A stretch of DNA of 48,869 nt from an uncultured Candidatus Melainabacteria bacterium (GTDB taxonomy: Bacteria; Cyanobacteriota; Vampirovibrionia; Gastranaerophilales; Gastranaerophilaceae). A program made the translations under genes and the position numbers. The DNA is taken from positions 1 through 48,869 of the forward strand of contig CATLEG010000004.1 of assembly GCA_949915775.1 (NCBI GenBank), given 5' to 3'. Numbering within the stretch: the stretch's first letter is position 1; every line of letters starts with the position of its first letter. Positions 25,005 to 34,199 of the stretch are shown here, piece after piece. Below the pieces are notes generated by a model. It saw nothing but the letters and a program-made list of their open reading frames with translations. It was not told where the DNA came from and made no database searches.

Positions 25005-26943
25005 TAACTCTTCATCCTGTGCTTGTTTCAATTGTTTCTGATTGCGAGATACTTCGGCTAAAGCCTCAGTATGACGTTTTATTTGTTCGGTTAAGGCTGT
25101 TATCTTTGCATCAAGTTCTTTTACCGCATTTATCAAGGCATAGAACATGTCTTCTTTGCGGATTGTTAAAAAGCCGTCAGAGCCCTTTTTCACAGCATTT
25201 GGAAAAACTTTTTGCAAATCCTGTGCGATTACACCGACATGCGGAACTTTTTTGTCGTCCTTTTTGTATGTATAATTAAAAACTTTTAACTGACGAATTT
25301 TATCTAAACCGGAAGTAGATTCTGTACCGACGTATTTCAAGCGGCGGTCGGACATAATCATATCACCATTACCATCTGTTACCATTTGATTATCTGAATC
25401 AATCAATGGGCCTTTCAGATATAATGCACCGGTAATCTCTACATTGCCCTCAATAACCAACACATTGCTAGAATCATAAGGTTTTATTTGATTTGGAACT
25501 ATAGCTGTAGTATCTTTATCACCCAGATAAAGTAACTTGCTGTTATCTGTTGCTTCTGTACTACCTTTTACTGGGCCGGAATAATTGCCAATACAAGTTT
25601 TGTTAGATCCGGTTACCCATTGGCATGAATAAAAACCTAATGCTGTATTATTGTTACCAGTTGTATGACCAACTAAGTGATCTCCTTCATCTTTAAATAA
25701 AGCATATGCGCCAATCGCTGTATTATAGCTGCCTGTGGTATTTCCCATTAGTGCACCATGACCAAGTGCAACATTATCGTTTCCTGTTGTATTCTGATTC
25801 AAAGAATATGAACCAACTGCTGCATTTTCATAACCTGCTGTATTTTCAGACATTGAAACAAAACCTACAGCAGTATTACTAGCTGTATTTTTTCTCAATG
25901 CAGAAGTTCCTATAGCTACAGAAGAATATGCTCCATTACTTAATTCCATAGCTTGCGAACCTACTACTGTATTATGACTTCCTGCATTAGCTGCTTTTTG
26001 CATAGCTGAAGCACCAACTACAGTATTTGAATAACCTTTTGTAGATTCAGACATTACCCTATCACCTATAGCCAAATTAAAATCACTATTTTTTGATGCA
26101 TCGTAAACTTTCGTATTGAGTTGTTTCATCGCAAAATAACCTATGGCAATATTATGAGAACCTGCATTATTATTACCGGCAGAATCACCTATAGCAATAT
26201 TATCTGAGCTTTGAATTTGACTTCCTGCATTGCTGCCAATAGAAATACCACGATCACTGCCTGATTTTGCATTATTACCAATTACAACAGAATATTCACC
26301 ATAGTTTACAGGATTTCCTGCACTGGAAATAGCTCCTAAGGTTGCACCAGAACCAATAACAACTCCATTTGGACGTGTTGCTTTAGCATTCGTACCTATA
26401 ATTACTCCATTTGATGAACTCGGATTTATGCCTCTCCCCAAAGCGATTGTATTTGAACCTATTGTTGAAATATCTTCAACAAAAGAACCTAACATCATAC
26501 CATTTGATCCTAAATACATATCAGCAGTTTTTGTTCCATTCAATTTGAAAGAAATTGCCGGTGTTGAGGTATTTGGAGTATTTATTATCAATTTACCGGA
26601 ATCGGTAGCGGCTTTTGTTGACTGACCTAACATTGCTGATTGGGTATTGTTTACCCCAAAATAAGCATCAATACTATCTAAGCCTGCCCAGCGCCATGGT
26701 GATGATTGACTGTTATCTGAACGCATTTTGGTCGTCATTACTGGAGCCATTGCAGCTAAAATTATACTCATTATCAAGAGTACAACCATCATTTCTGCTA
26801 ACGTAAAGGCATTATATCGGCCTATAATAAAAGGATTTCGTAATGTACGAAAAATTTGGCCTAATTGGGTAATTAATTGCGGTTCAGCCCCCCCCCGACC
26901 GGGTCAGAAGACGCTTACTGAGCCATTTTTCACATCTTTTCAT
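24984..26943 (-). CDS. Pseudopilin-like/YadA-head/peptidase S74 chimeric surface protein, frame broken at a G9 tract
   Basis: The ORF track begins at an internal Met (26792), but the real gene almost certainly starts at ATG 26943, eight bases after AGGAG. From there the frame runs 18 codons into nine consecutive G and hits TGA. With eight G the frame stays open and joins the track ORF exactly, giving 652 aa. Layout of that product: a 45-residue leader, prepilin site and helix (NAFTLAEMMVVLLIMSII), many YadA-head-like repeats (units such as NTAIGAYAL and NTVVGSQAM), then a C-terminal S74 intramolecular chaperone (SDRRLK with the Ser-Lys pair, HVGVIAQDLQKVFP) and a coiled coil. It ends at a TAG inside a repeat remnant, after which the coiled coil continues in frame for 23 codons. 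Likely a trimeric surface fibre; function is inferred. Confidence 0.75.
26888..26896 (-). repeat. Nine-base G homopolymer in the chimera leader
   Basis: Nine C on the plus strand, read as nine G in the coding strand, in a strongly AT-rich genome. It is the longest G/C run noticed in the window. It sits in codons 16-19 of the gene and puts the downstream frame out by one base. It is a classic layout for slipped-strand phase variation, though a read error is also possible. Confidence 0.85.
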
Positions 26944-27004
26944 TCAACAACTCCTCTATTCATTCTATACTAATTATATATTATTATTAACATTTTTTCA
27001 AGCT

Positions 27005-27382
27005 TTATGTTAATAAGTTTAATAATGAAGAGCCGAAGAGCAAAATTCCAATTATTATTGCAGTTACTGATGCAAACATAACAGCACCGGCAGATATATC
27101 TTTCGCCATTCCAACCAATTTTGAATACCGATTATGAAATACAGCATCTAGTGAAAATTCTATTGCAGAATTTAACATTTCAGTAACTATGACAAATGCG
27201 ATTGTTAAAAGTAATATACACATTTTTTCTATCGAAAAATTAAGTAAAAACGCAAATGCGATAACAATCATAGCAATACATATATGCACTCTAATATTTA
27301 TTTCTGATTTCAGAACGATACGCATACCCTTACGAGCATTTTTAAATGTATTTGAAAAACCTTGCTGTTTAAATTTTGACAT
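27005..27382 (-). CDS. dgkA: Diacylglycerol/undecaprenol kinase
   Basis: A small integral-membrane kinase that phosphorylates diacylglycerol, or undecaprenol in Gram-positive-type members. At 125 aa with three membrane helices it has the standard size. The family signature is visible as TEMLNSAIEFSLDAV (with the catalytic Glu) followed by AKDISAGAV. The start overlaps the end of ybeY by 14 bases, so translation is probably coupled. The pgpH-ybeY-dgkA order is a common conserved gene string. Which lipid it uses cannot be told from sequence alone. Confidence 0.93.
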   Translation of the reverse strand: MSKFKQQGFSNTFKNARKGMRIVLKSEINIRVHICIAMIVIAFAFLLNFSIEKMCILLLTIAFVIVTEMLNSAIEFSLDAVFHNRYSKLVGMAKDISAGAVMFASVTAIIIGILLFGSSLLNLLT

Positions 27383-27860
27383 ACTCCAGTGCCCTATTTT
27401 GTAAATCTATAATAAAATTATATTCTTCTTCTGTTTGATGGTCAAATCCAAGAAGATGCAAAATTCCATGACTTATTAAAAACGCTAACTCATGTTCTTT
27501 TGTTGTTCCTTTTTTCTCTGATTCTTCAATAACTTTGTCCAATGCGATTATCACTTCACCGAGATTAATTTCTCCATCAAAAATAAATTTTTCATCACTA
27601 TCTGCAAATATAGCAAATGTAATTATATCAGCCGGATAATCTTTCTGACGGTATTCGCGATTAATCTCATGAGTTTTTTTGCTGTCACAATACAAAAAAT
27701 CAAAAGAAATTGTATTAAATTGCTGATTATTAAGACAGGATAATTCTTCAACCTCCTTCAGATAAAACTTTAGGATTTCTTTTGCAATATCTATAAAATA
27801 TTTTTCATCTACTTCCCAATCTTCATAGATATTTTCACTAAACAAATTAAGTTTGGTCAT
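27369..27860 (-). CDS. ybeY: rRNA maturation endoribonuclease YbeY
   Basis: A zinc-dependent endoribonuclease needed for 16S rRNA 3' maturation and ribosome quality control. The UPF0054 signature HGILHLLGFDH supplies three His ligands and lies near the C-terminus as expected. YPADIITFAI and GEINLGEVIIALD are also typical. The track uses ATG at 27887. The in-frame ATG at 27860 (MTKLNL) is preferred because GAGG lies seven bases before it. It then overlaps the pgpH stop by 14 bases, mirroring the overlap with dgkA on the other side. Confidence 0.94.
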   Translation of the reverse strand: MTKLNLFSENIYEDWEVDEKYFIDIAKEILKFYLKEVEELSCLNNQQFNTISFDFLYCDSKKTHEINREYRQKDYPADIITFAIFADSDEKFIFDGEINLGEVIIALDKVIEESEKKGTTKEHELAFLISHGILHLLGFDHQTEEEYNFIIDLQNRALEYVKI

Positions 27861-30036
27861 GTCTATCCTCATCAGCCTGGCCTTCAAGCTTTTTGATTTT
27901 ATTTTCTAAATCTTCATCAAGCAATTTTGACGGCATATTCATTTTTTCTTTTTGAAGTTCTTCAGGAAGATTTTGATATTTAATTCTATTATGCTGCATA
28001 CCACGCAAAATTCTTGAAAAAGTTTCTGCGATAATTTTTAAATCTTTCAAGGTTAAAGGGCTATCAGACAACTGACCATCATTTAATCTTTCTATAATTA
28101 TTTTATTAATCATTGCCTCAATTTCTTCAGGAGTTGGATTTTTCAAAGAACGAACAGCCGATTCAACAGCATCTGCAATCATTAAAATTGCAGTTTCTTT
28201 CATATTAGGTTTCGGACCGGGGTATCTGTATTGCTCTTCTTTTACATTTTCCAAACCTTCTTCTTTTACAGCCTGATTATAGAAATAACTAGCCAAACCT
28301 TCACCATGATGCTGAAGAATAAAGTTTTGAATTACCTGCGGCAATTTATATTCTTTTGCGAATTTAATACCATCCTGCGGATGTGCTGTAATAATCATTT
28401 TGCTTATTCGCGGCGTAAATTTGTTATGAGGATTTTCAATCAAAAAATAAGATTGATTTTCAACAAAAAATAATGGTCTTTGCAATTTCCCAATATCATG
28501 ATATAAAGCTCCGACTCTTGCTAAAATGGGGTCTGCTCCAATCGCTTCTGCTGCCGCTTCACAAAGATTTGAAACCATCAAACTGTGATGATAAGTTCCC
28601 GGAGCATCCATTTGAAGACGTTTCAAAAGTTTCTGGTTATGATCACCCAACTCTGCTAACCCGTATGGAGTTACAATCTTAAATGTACTTTCAAATAACG
28701 GCAAAGAACCGGATGCAATAATTGCACTTATTATTCCATTTAACAGAATATAAGCACAATTTTTCATAATTAAAATATTACTAACATCAATTAAGCATTT
28801 CTCTAAAGTATAAATACTTAATAAAATAATCACACCAAACAATCCGATATTAAATCCGGTTTTTATAACATCAACGCGTTCAGCATATCTTATCTGCGAA
28901 ATAGCAATAGCTGCAATTAAACTTAATAAAATAAATGCAACAAGATATTGAATATTATATTGAAATCCTATAGACATTATAGAAAGTATAATTGTTGATG
29001 CTACAAAAGCTATTCTTGGCTTTGTAAAAATAGCCATAAGAATTAAAAACGCCGGCACAGGAAGTATATAAGGCGAAGTTCCTGTCGGCAAAACAACCGC
29101 AATAAAAGCAAGTAATATCGATAAGAAAGCAGAAATTGCCAGATATCTTGGCTGTAAAAACTCTTTCTCAAAGTATTTCATATATCCAAGGAATAAAAGA
29201 GTTCCAATAAATACAATAATATATATTGCAATTAATCCATTCGAGTTCAGTTCATAAACATTGTATCCGGCAAGCCTTAACGCATCTCGTTTTAATCTTG
29301 TAACAGGCTCACCTTGAAATAAAATTTTATCCCCTTTTTGAAATACAACTTCATAAGGTTTAATTGAATTTTGTGCATTTTTTCTTGCGATTTCTGTTGC
29401 AAACTCATCGACAACAAGATTAGGAACAATAATTTGTTCCAGCATAGCTGTGATTACCGAAACTTGACGTTTAGAAACATTTGAAACAAGATTATTCATA
29501 ATAATCTTATTAATATTATCTTTTTCGTAATCGCGTTCAGTAATTCCTGAGCGCAATATATTAGACAGGGTTAATGTCGATTTATCAAAAACTTCATGAA
29601 GACTGTTATCATCTACATTCAAAAGAAAATTAACCACAAAATTAAGTTTCGCACTATCTGATAAATCGAAAAGCAATCCAATTTCTGTTTTCTTAACTTC
29701 ATTTGATACATCTTTTTTTCTTATCTGAGAAATAGATGTTTGAAGAGTTTGCAAATTATTTTTGATAAAATCATCTTCAGCCGGAGCTAAAACCGGTTCT
29801 ACTTTTTGAGCAGCTTCTTTTCTGTGAAGTTCTGTACGTTTAATATCTTCAACCGTAAGTGTTTTCTGCGCAACAATATCGCGTTTACTAACTCCATTTT
29901 CAATTATATTTTGAAAAAAGAAATTTTGTGACGCAATTATTGCAGTCATTAAAACAGAAAACCCGGCAAATGCAAGTATTTTTTGCACAGAAGAAGACGA
30001 AAAATAGTCTTTCAATATAAATTTATTTTTAATCAT
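27847..30036 (-). CDS. pgpH: PgpH-type membrane HD phosphohydrolase (7TMR-HDED)
   Basis: A membrane protein that hydrolyses cyclic di-AMP in characterised relatives. Order: an N-terminal membrane helix (about 14-36), a 7TMR-HDED extracytoplasmic domain (about 40-260), a seven-helix membrane block (about 265-470), then a cytoplasmic HD domain with YHHSLMVSNL, LYHDIGKLQRP and ILQHHGEG holding the metal-binding His/Asp residues. At 729 aa it is of usual length. AAAGGA precedes the ATG. It is the first gene of the pgpH-ybeY-dgkA operon. The presence of a c-di-AMP hydrolase implies a cyclase elsewhere in the genome. Confidence 0.92.
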   Translation of the reverse strand: MIKNKFILKDYFSSSSVQKILAFAGFSVLMTAIIASQNFFFQNIIENGVSKRDIVAQKTLTVEDIKRTELHRKEAAQKVEPVLAPAEDDFIKNNLQTLQTSISQIRKKDVSNEVKKTEIGLLFDLSDSAKLNFVVNFLLNVDDNSLHEVFDKSTLTLSNILRSGITERDYEKDNINKIIMNNLVSNVSKRQVSVITAMLEQIIVPNLVVDEFATEIARKNAQNSIKPYEVVFQKGDKILFQGEPVTRLKRDALRLAGYNVYELNSNGLIAIYIIVFIGTLLFLGYMKYFEKEFLQPRYLAISAFLSILLAFIAVVLPTGTSPYILPVPAFLILMAIFTKPRIAFVASTIILSIMSIGFQYNIQYLVAFILLSLIAAIAISQIRYAERVDVIKTGFNIGLFGVIILLSIYTLEKCLIDVSNILIMKNCAYILLNGIISAIIASGSLPLFESTFKIVTPYGLAELGDHNQKLLKRLQMDAPGTYHHSLMVSNLCEAAAEAIGADPILARVGALYHDIGKLQRPLFFVENQSYFLIENPHNKFTPRISKMIITAHPQDGIKFAKEYKLPQVIQNFILQHHGEGLASYFYNQAVKEEGLENVKEEQYRYPGPKPNMKETAILMIADAVESAVRSLKNPTPEEIEAMINKIIIERLNDGQLSDSPLTLKDLKIIAETFSRILRGMQHNRIKYQNLPEELQKEKMNMPSKLLDEDLENKIKKLEGQADEDRHDQT

Positions 30037-30061
30037 AATTTATCCTTTACCATATATTATT

Positions 30062-31006
30062 CTATAAATTTTTCAAGTCAAACATTTTAAGTCTTCTTTG
30101 AATATCTTCTAATAGTTTCCTATTTATAGAAAGAAGTTCTGATAACACTGCAATAACACCAACCTGAACACCTGTAATTATTAAAATTGCAGACAAAATT
30201 AAAGACTGAATATGTCCGCTGCCGCTTTCAAATATGTAATAATATAAAAATCTTAACCCTAATAAAGTCCCTAACACAAAAAACAAGCCTGCAAGTATAG
30301 CAAAAAATCTAAACGGTCTGTATATAATAAACATCCGTAACATAGTAAAAACAGAGCGTCTGATATAATCAAACATATTTTTTACAAGTTTAGATTCACG
30401 TAAATCTTCATTAACATTTACCGGTACACATTTTAAAATAAGTCCTTTTGCTCTTGCTTGAATAATTGTTTCCAGTGTATAAGTATAATTATCAAAAACA
30501 TTAAGCTGAAGAGCGGCATTTCTCGTAAACGCTCTAAAACCACTCGGCGCATCTTCTACTTTTGTTGAACTTATTACACGCATAACTTTTGAACCTAATT
30601 TTTGCAAAAACTTTTTCAATAATGAAAAATGTTCAATTTGTGAAACAGGACGAGTTCCAATTACGATATCTGCTTCTTTTGACAAAATAGGCTGAATAAG
30701 TTTTTCTATATCATCAGCACAATATTGATTATCTGCATCTGTATTAACGATTATATCTGCGCCAATTTCCAATGATTTATGCAAACCGGCAACAAATGCT
30801 TTTGCCAAACCGCAATTATGAGGCATATCAACAAAAGATTTCACCCCATAAGATTTCGCAACTTCAACCGTATTATCAGTAGAACCGTCATTTATAATCA
30901 AAACTTCTATTTCGTCAATACCTTCAATATGCTTTGGCAAAGCGTTTAACGTTACAGGAAGTGCCATTTCCTCATTATAACAAGGAATTTGTATAACTAA
31001 TTTCAT
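30062..31006 (-). CDS. Family 2 glycosyltransferase with two C-terminal membrane helices
   Basis: A GT-A fold, dolichol-phosphate-mannose-synthase-like transferase. The N-terminus IQIPCYNEEMALPVTL and LIINDGSTDNT are the nucleotide-sugar site, and VNTDADNQY contains the DxD metal motif. Two membrane helices (about residues 232-252 and 263-285) follow. This is the layout of GtrB/DPM-type enzymes, which load a sugar onto a polyprenyl phosphate at the cytoplasmic face. RBS AGAGGA. The divergent neighbour is a GT-C type transferase that would use such a lipid-linked sugar. The specific sugar is unknown. Confidence 0.88.
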   Translation of the reverse strand: MKLVIQIPCYNEEMALPVTLNALPKHIEGIDEIEVLIINDGSTDNTVEVAKSYGVKSFVDMPHNCGLAKAFVAGLHKSLEIGADIIVNTDADNQYCADDIEKLIQPILSKEADIVIGTRPVSQIEHFSLLKKFLQKLGSKVMRVISSTKVEDAPSGFRAFTRNAALQLNVFDNYTYTLETIIQARAKGLILKCVPVNVNEDLRESKLVKNMFDYIRRSVFTMLRMFIIYRPFRFFAILAGLFFVLGTLLGLRFLYYYIFESGSGHIQSLILSAILIITGVQVGVIAVLSELLSINRKLLEDIQRRLKMFDLKNL

Positions 31007-31055
31007 ATAATCCTCTTTTAAATTTTCTTATTTATTATATAATCAAAGTGGGATT

Positions 31056-32690
31056 TTGACAATCGTGAAAAAATATTTAAGTATAATAACAATAATCATA
31101 ATTGGTCTTTTATTGAGACTTATTTTTATTGATAAACCGGATGGGTTATGGAATGATGAATATGTAAGCTGGCAAATTGCAGCAACTCCATTTTTTAGCG
31201 GATTTTTTAATGCTGTAAAGTCCCAATGTCACATGCCATTTTATTATCTTTATTTAAAATTTTTCATGAATATTTTAGGTCAAAGCGACTTGATGTTAAG
31301 ATTAACTTCTGTTTTTGCAGGAATTCTTGCAGTTCCTGTCATGTATTTTTTAGGCAAAGAGAAAAGTGAAGAAACAGGAATTTTATGCGCCGGTATGACA
31401 GCTGTCAGTTCCTTTTTGATTTACTATTCTCAAGAAGTTCGACTATATTCTATTTTATTTTTATTCTCAGCATTAACACTCTTATACACATTAAAAATCA
31501 TAAAAAATCCAACCCTCAAAAATCTTATTTTATGCGGTTTATTCAATTTTATGATTATATTTACCCATACAATTGGATTTGTTTTCGTATTTTTCAACTT
31601 AATATTTTTAAGTTTGAATTTGTACAAAAAGTTCAAAAAAGCTATAATAGTATTCTGGTTAACAATTGCAGGAAGCACAATAGTGGTATCACCATTGATA
31701 ATAGGGATTTTAACAACAAAATCTTTTTCTCAATGGTGGGGACATTTTTCAATTTCTAAAATTGGATTTTTATTTACGGATTATTTTTCTCCGGTTTTAA
31801 CAAATCTAACAAATGCTCCGGATAATTTTTTCTATATGCAAAAACTTGCATTTTTTATGATTGTTCCGTCTTTAATTGCAATAATTTGCATTATAAAAGC
31901 TTTAATTAAAAATAAATTAAATCAACAATTATTTTTACTTGCAGTATTTTTTATTTCGGTTTTAATAATTGCCTCATTAAGCGGTAAACTGGTTTTTATA
32001 ACAAAATATTCAATAGAAATTTATCCTATATTAATATTTTTGGCATGTTCAGGATTATCTTCATTTAATAATAAACTTATAAAAAACGTATTTATAATAT
32101 TATATTTTTTAATTTCATTTGGGTATATTTTGATACATCCTTATTCGGCGCCTAAAATGCACCGTTCGGAAGGACACAAAATAGTTGCTGATATTTTAAA
32201 AAGAATGGATTTAAAACCTGATGATATTATTCTGCTTGAATATTATCCTCATAACAAATATGAAAAATATTTTGATTTTTCACCATACAGAATATTGACT
32301 ATTAATAAAGGTAATTTTCCGGAATACATGTCTGAAAATACTGATGATATATACAAAAATGGCAAAAAATTATACAAGGCCTTTTTCAAAACTTTAAAAA
32401 ATTCTCATTTTGAGAACTTGATAAAAAAAGATGTTTTTGATAACATAAACGAGGGGCAAAATGTTGTAATTGTTATATTAGACAGTGTATCCTTTTATTC
32501 GCCGCAAAAATTATATGAAATTGCGCAAAATGATACGATTTATGACAAAGAGCCGTTATTGTTTTTAGTTTTATCATACATTAAAAACAAAACATTTATA
32601 GACCTGAATGAGGTCTTACAACTTACCAGACTTGAAAGAAAAGGCAGTTGGACTGTAATAAAGTTTACAAAACTTAAAAAATCACAATAA
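31056..32690 (+). CDS. GT-C type membrane glycosyltransferase (ArnT/PMT-like)
   Basis: A 544-aa protein with about ten or more membrane helices in the first 360 residues, followed by a soluble domain. The first loop contains DGLWNDEYVSWQIA, matching the acidic DE motif of GT-C (GT39/GT83) transferases that use polyprenyl-phosphate sugars at the periplasmic face. The divergent GT2 gene could supply that donor. Start choice is uncertain: the track uses TTG at 31056, right after GTGGGA, but GTG at 31065 is also possible. Acceptor (lipid A, protein or another glycan) is unknown. Confidence 0.8.
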   Translation: MTIVKKYLSIITIIIIGLLLRLIFIDKPDGLWNDEYVSWQIAATPFFSGFFNAVKSQCHMPFYYLYLKFFMNILGQSDLMLRLTSVFAGILAVPVMYFLGKEKSEETGILCAGMTAVSSFLIYYSQEVRLYSILFLFSALTLLYTLKIIKNPTLKNLILCGLFNFMIIFTHTIGFVFVFFNLIFLSLNLYKKFKKAIIVFWLTIAGSTIVVSPLIIGILTTKSFSQWWGHFSISKIGFLFTDYFSPVLTNLTNAPDNFFYMQKLAFFMIVPSLIAIICIIKALIKNKLNQQLFLLAVFFISVLIIASLSGKLVFITKYSIEIYPILIFLACSGLSSFNNKLIKNVFIILYFLISFGYILIHPYSAPKMHRSEGHKIVADILKRMDLKPDDIILLEYYPHNKYEKYFDFSPYRILTINKGNFPEYMSENTDDIYKNGKKLYKAFFKTLKNSHFENLIKKDVFDNINEGQNVVIVILDSVSFYSPQKLYEIAQNDTIYDKEPLLFLVLSYIKNKTFIDLNEVLQLTRLERKGSWTVIKFTKLKKSQ

Positions 32691-32744
32691 ATTAGCAATT
32701 TTTTTTTTGTTCAAACTTTATATATGTGGGTAGTAGGTGAAATA

Positions 32745-34199
32745 ATGAAAACAGACAAGATTAATCGAAATTATGCTGCGGTTTATCAGCAGAACAGAAA
32801 AGCAAAAGCGGATAAAACTGCTTTCACCGGCAGTAACGTAAGTAAACAGATTACAGAACTTTTACCGCAGAAAAAATCAATTAAAATCATGGAAAAAATG
32901 AAATGGTTTGATGGAGAGCATGGCAGAATATTATTAACTGCATTAGGCACCGGTGCAATTGCACCTTTATTTATTGCCTGGAACCCATATGTCAAACCGA
33001 AACCAGGTGCAACTGAAGAAGAGAAAAAAGATTTAGAAAATACAAAAAAATATACAGCAATGAGACAGCCTATTTCTGCTGTATTACAGATTATTTTCCA
33101 ATTAAGTTTACTAGCTCCTTTATATAAAGGTTTAGATGCAATATTCAATAATCCAAATAATTCAAAATTCATTTGGAAAGAACTTGATAAGAGCGCACTT
33201 CAAGATGACAAATATGTTGAAAGACAAGTAATAAAAGATCTTAAAAACTCTAAACAAACATTTACTGACAAAAATGCATATAAAGAAGAAGTCGAAAGAC
33301 TAAAAAAAGCGAAAATAGATTCTCAAATAAAACAAGTAGCAGATAAATTACAGACTAGCGGTCAAATACACATTAACGGAAATGCAATTGATAATAAAGT
33401 TACCGCAGAAATCTTTAATGATACAGTAAATAGCTATATTAAAAAGACAAAAAAATTAAGAATTGATAGCAAAGGTCAAGATTTTTATGCACATAGAGCT
33501 GAAGTTCTAATCAATAATAAAAAAGAAATAACCGACGTATTAAAACATATTCCTGACAAAGATTCAGAAATCGCAGATTATTTAAAACAAAAACTTGAAA
33601 CTACAAAAAATGAAGATGTCAAAGAAATCTATAAAGAAATAATAGATTATCCTGAAAATCTTCGCGCAAGCAGAAGTCAAAGAACAATAGCACGCATTTC
33701 AAAAATTGAAAGTATGTGCGATGGTAGCTTCACAAAGAAAAAGTATCTTCAAGCAATGAGAAACGATTACGATATGTTGACTGATGTTATAGAAAACATG
33801 GAAAAACTAAAAATAAAAGATGTAAGCAAATCAACCCCAGAAATGTTAAAAGAACAAGTAGCAAAATTATCTAAACTTTGCACATATGATGCTGAAAAAC
33901 ATTCAAGAATTTTTGGAAATACAGCAGTTTTCCATACAGATTCAAGCAAACTTTTGAAAAAGATATATATAGATATAACAAAAGGCTATAAAGGTGTAGT
34001 TAATAAAAAATACAGAGCATTCAAAGAATTTGCTGGTATTACAATAGGTTTATTTATTACAACACCAATTACATGTACAGCACTAAACTGGGTATATCCA
34101 AGATTTATGGAAATCTTCTTCCCTGGTTTAACAGGTAATCAGAAGGCTAAAGAAAAAGCCAAACTGGCAGCTCTTCAAAAGAACGGAGGTGAAAAATAA
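32745..34199 (+). CDS. Unknown membrane protein with N-terminal AFTG motif, first of a coupled pair
   Basis: A protein of 484 aa from the preferred start, with no recognised family. It begins with a polar Asn/Lys-rich stretch ending in KTAFTGSN (about residues 23-30). Two hydrophobic segments follow (LLTALGTGAIAPLFIAW and ISAVLQIIFQLSLLAPL). A long Lys-rich, helical central region comes next, and a hydrophobic segment near the C-terminus (FAGITIGLFITTPITCTALN). ATG at 32745 is preferred over the track start at 32724 because AGGTGA lies five bases before it. Its stop overlaps the next start by one base (TAATG), so translation is coupled. The hydrophobic layout resembles that of the downstream protein. 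Confidence 0.72.
   Translation: MKTDKINRNYAAVYQQNRKAKADKTAFTGSNVSKQITELLPQKKSIKIMEKMKWFDGEHGRILLTALGTGAIAPLFIAWNPYVKPKPGATEEEKKDLENTKKYTAMRQPISAVLQIIFQLSLLAPLYKGLDAIFNNPNNSKFIWKELDKSALQDDKYVERQVIKDLKNSKQTFTDKNAYKEEVERLKKAKIDSQIKQVADKLQTSGQIHINGNAIDNKVTAEIFNDTVNSYIKKTKKLRIDSKGQDFYAHRAEVLINNKKEITDVLKHIPDKDSEIADYLKQKLETTKNEDVKEIYKEIIDYPENLRASRSQRTIARISKIESMCDGSFTKKKYLQAMRNDYDMLTDVIENMEKLKIKDVSKSTPEMLKEQVAKLSKLCTYDAEKHSRIFGNTAVFHTDSSKLLKKIYIDITKGYKGVVNKKYRAFKEFAGITIGLFITTPITCTALNWVYPRFMEIFFPGLTGNQKAKEKAKLAALQKNGGEK

Noticed and set aside
25500-26400. Repeats considered as a CRISPR or tandem DNA array
   Set aside because: The repetition is at protein level (YadA-head units of variable length) and the DNA units differ too much for a CRISPR or satellite.
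31385-31759. 124-aa plus-strand ORF
   Set aside because: Alternative frame of the GT-C membrane protein gene, rich in Phe/Ile/Asn as expected of a shadow.
32786-33172. 128-aa minus-strand ORF
   Set aside because: Antisense shadow of the hydrophobic part of the 484-aa membrane protein gene.
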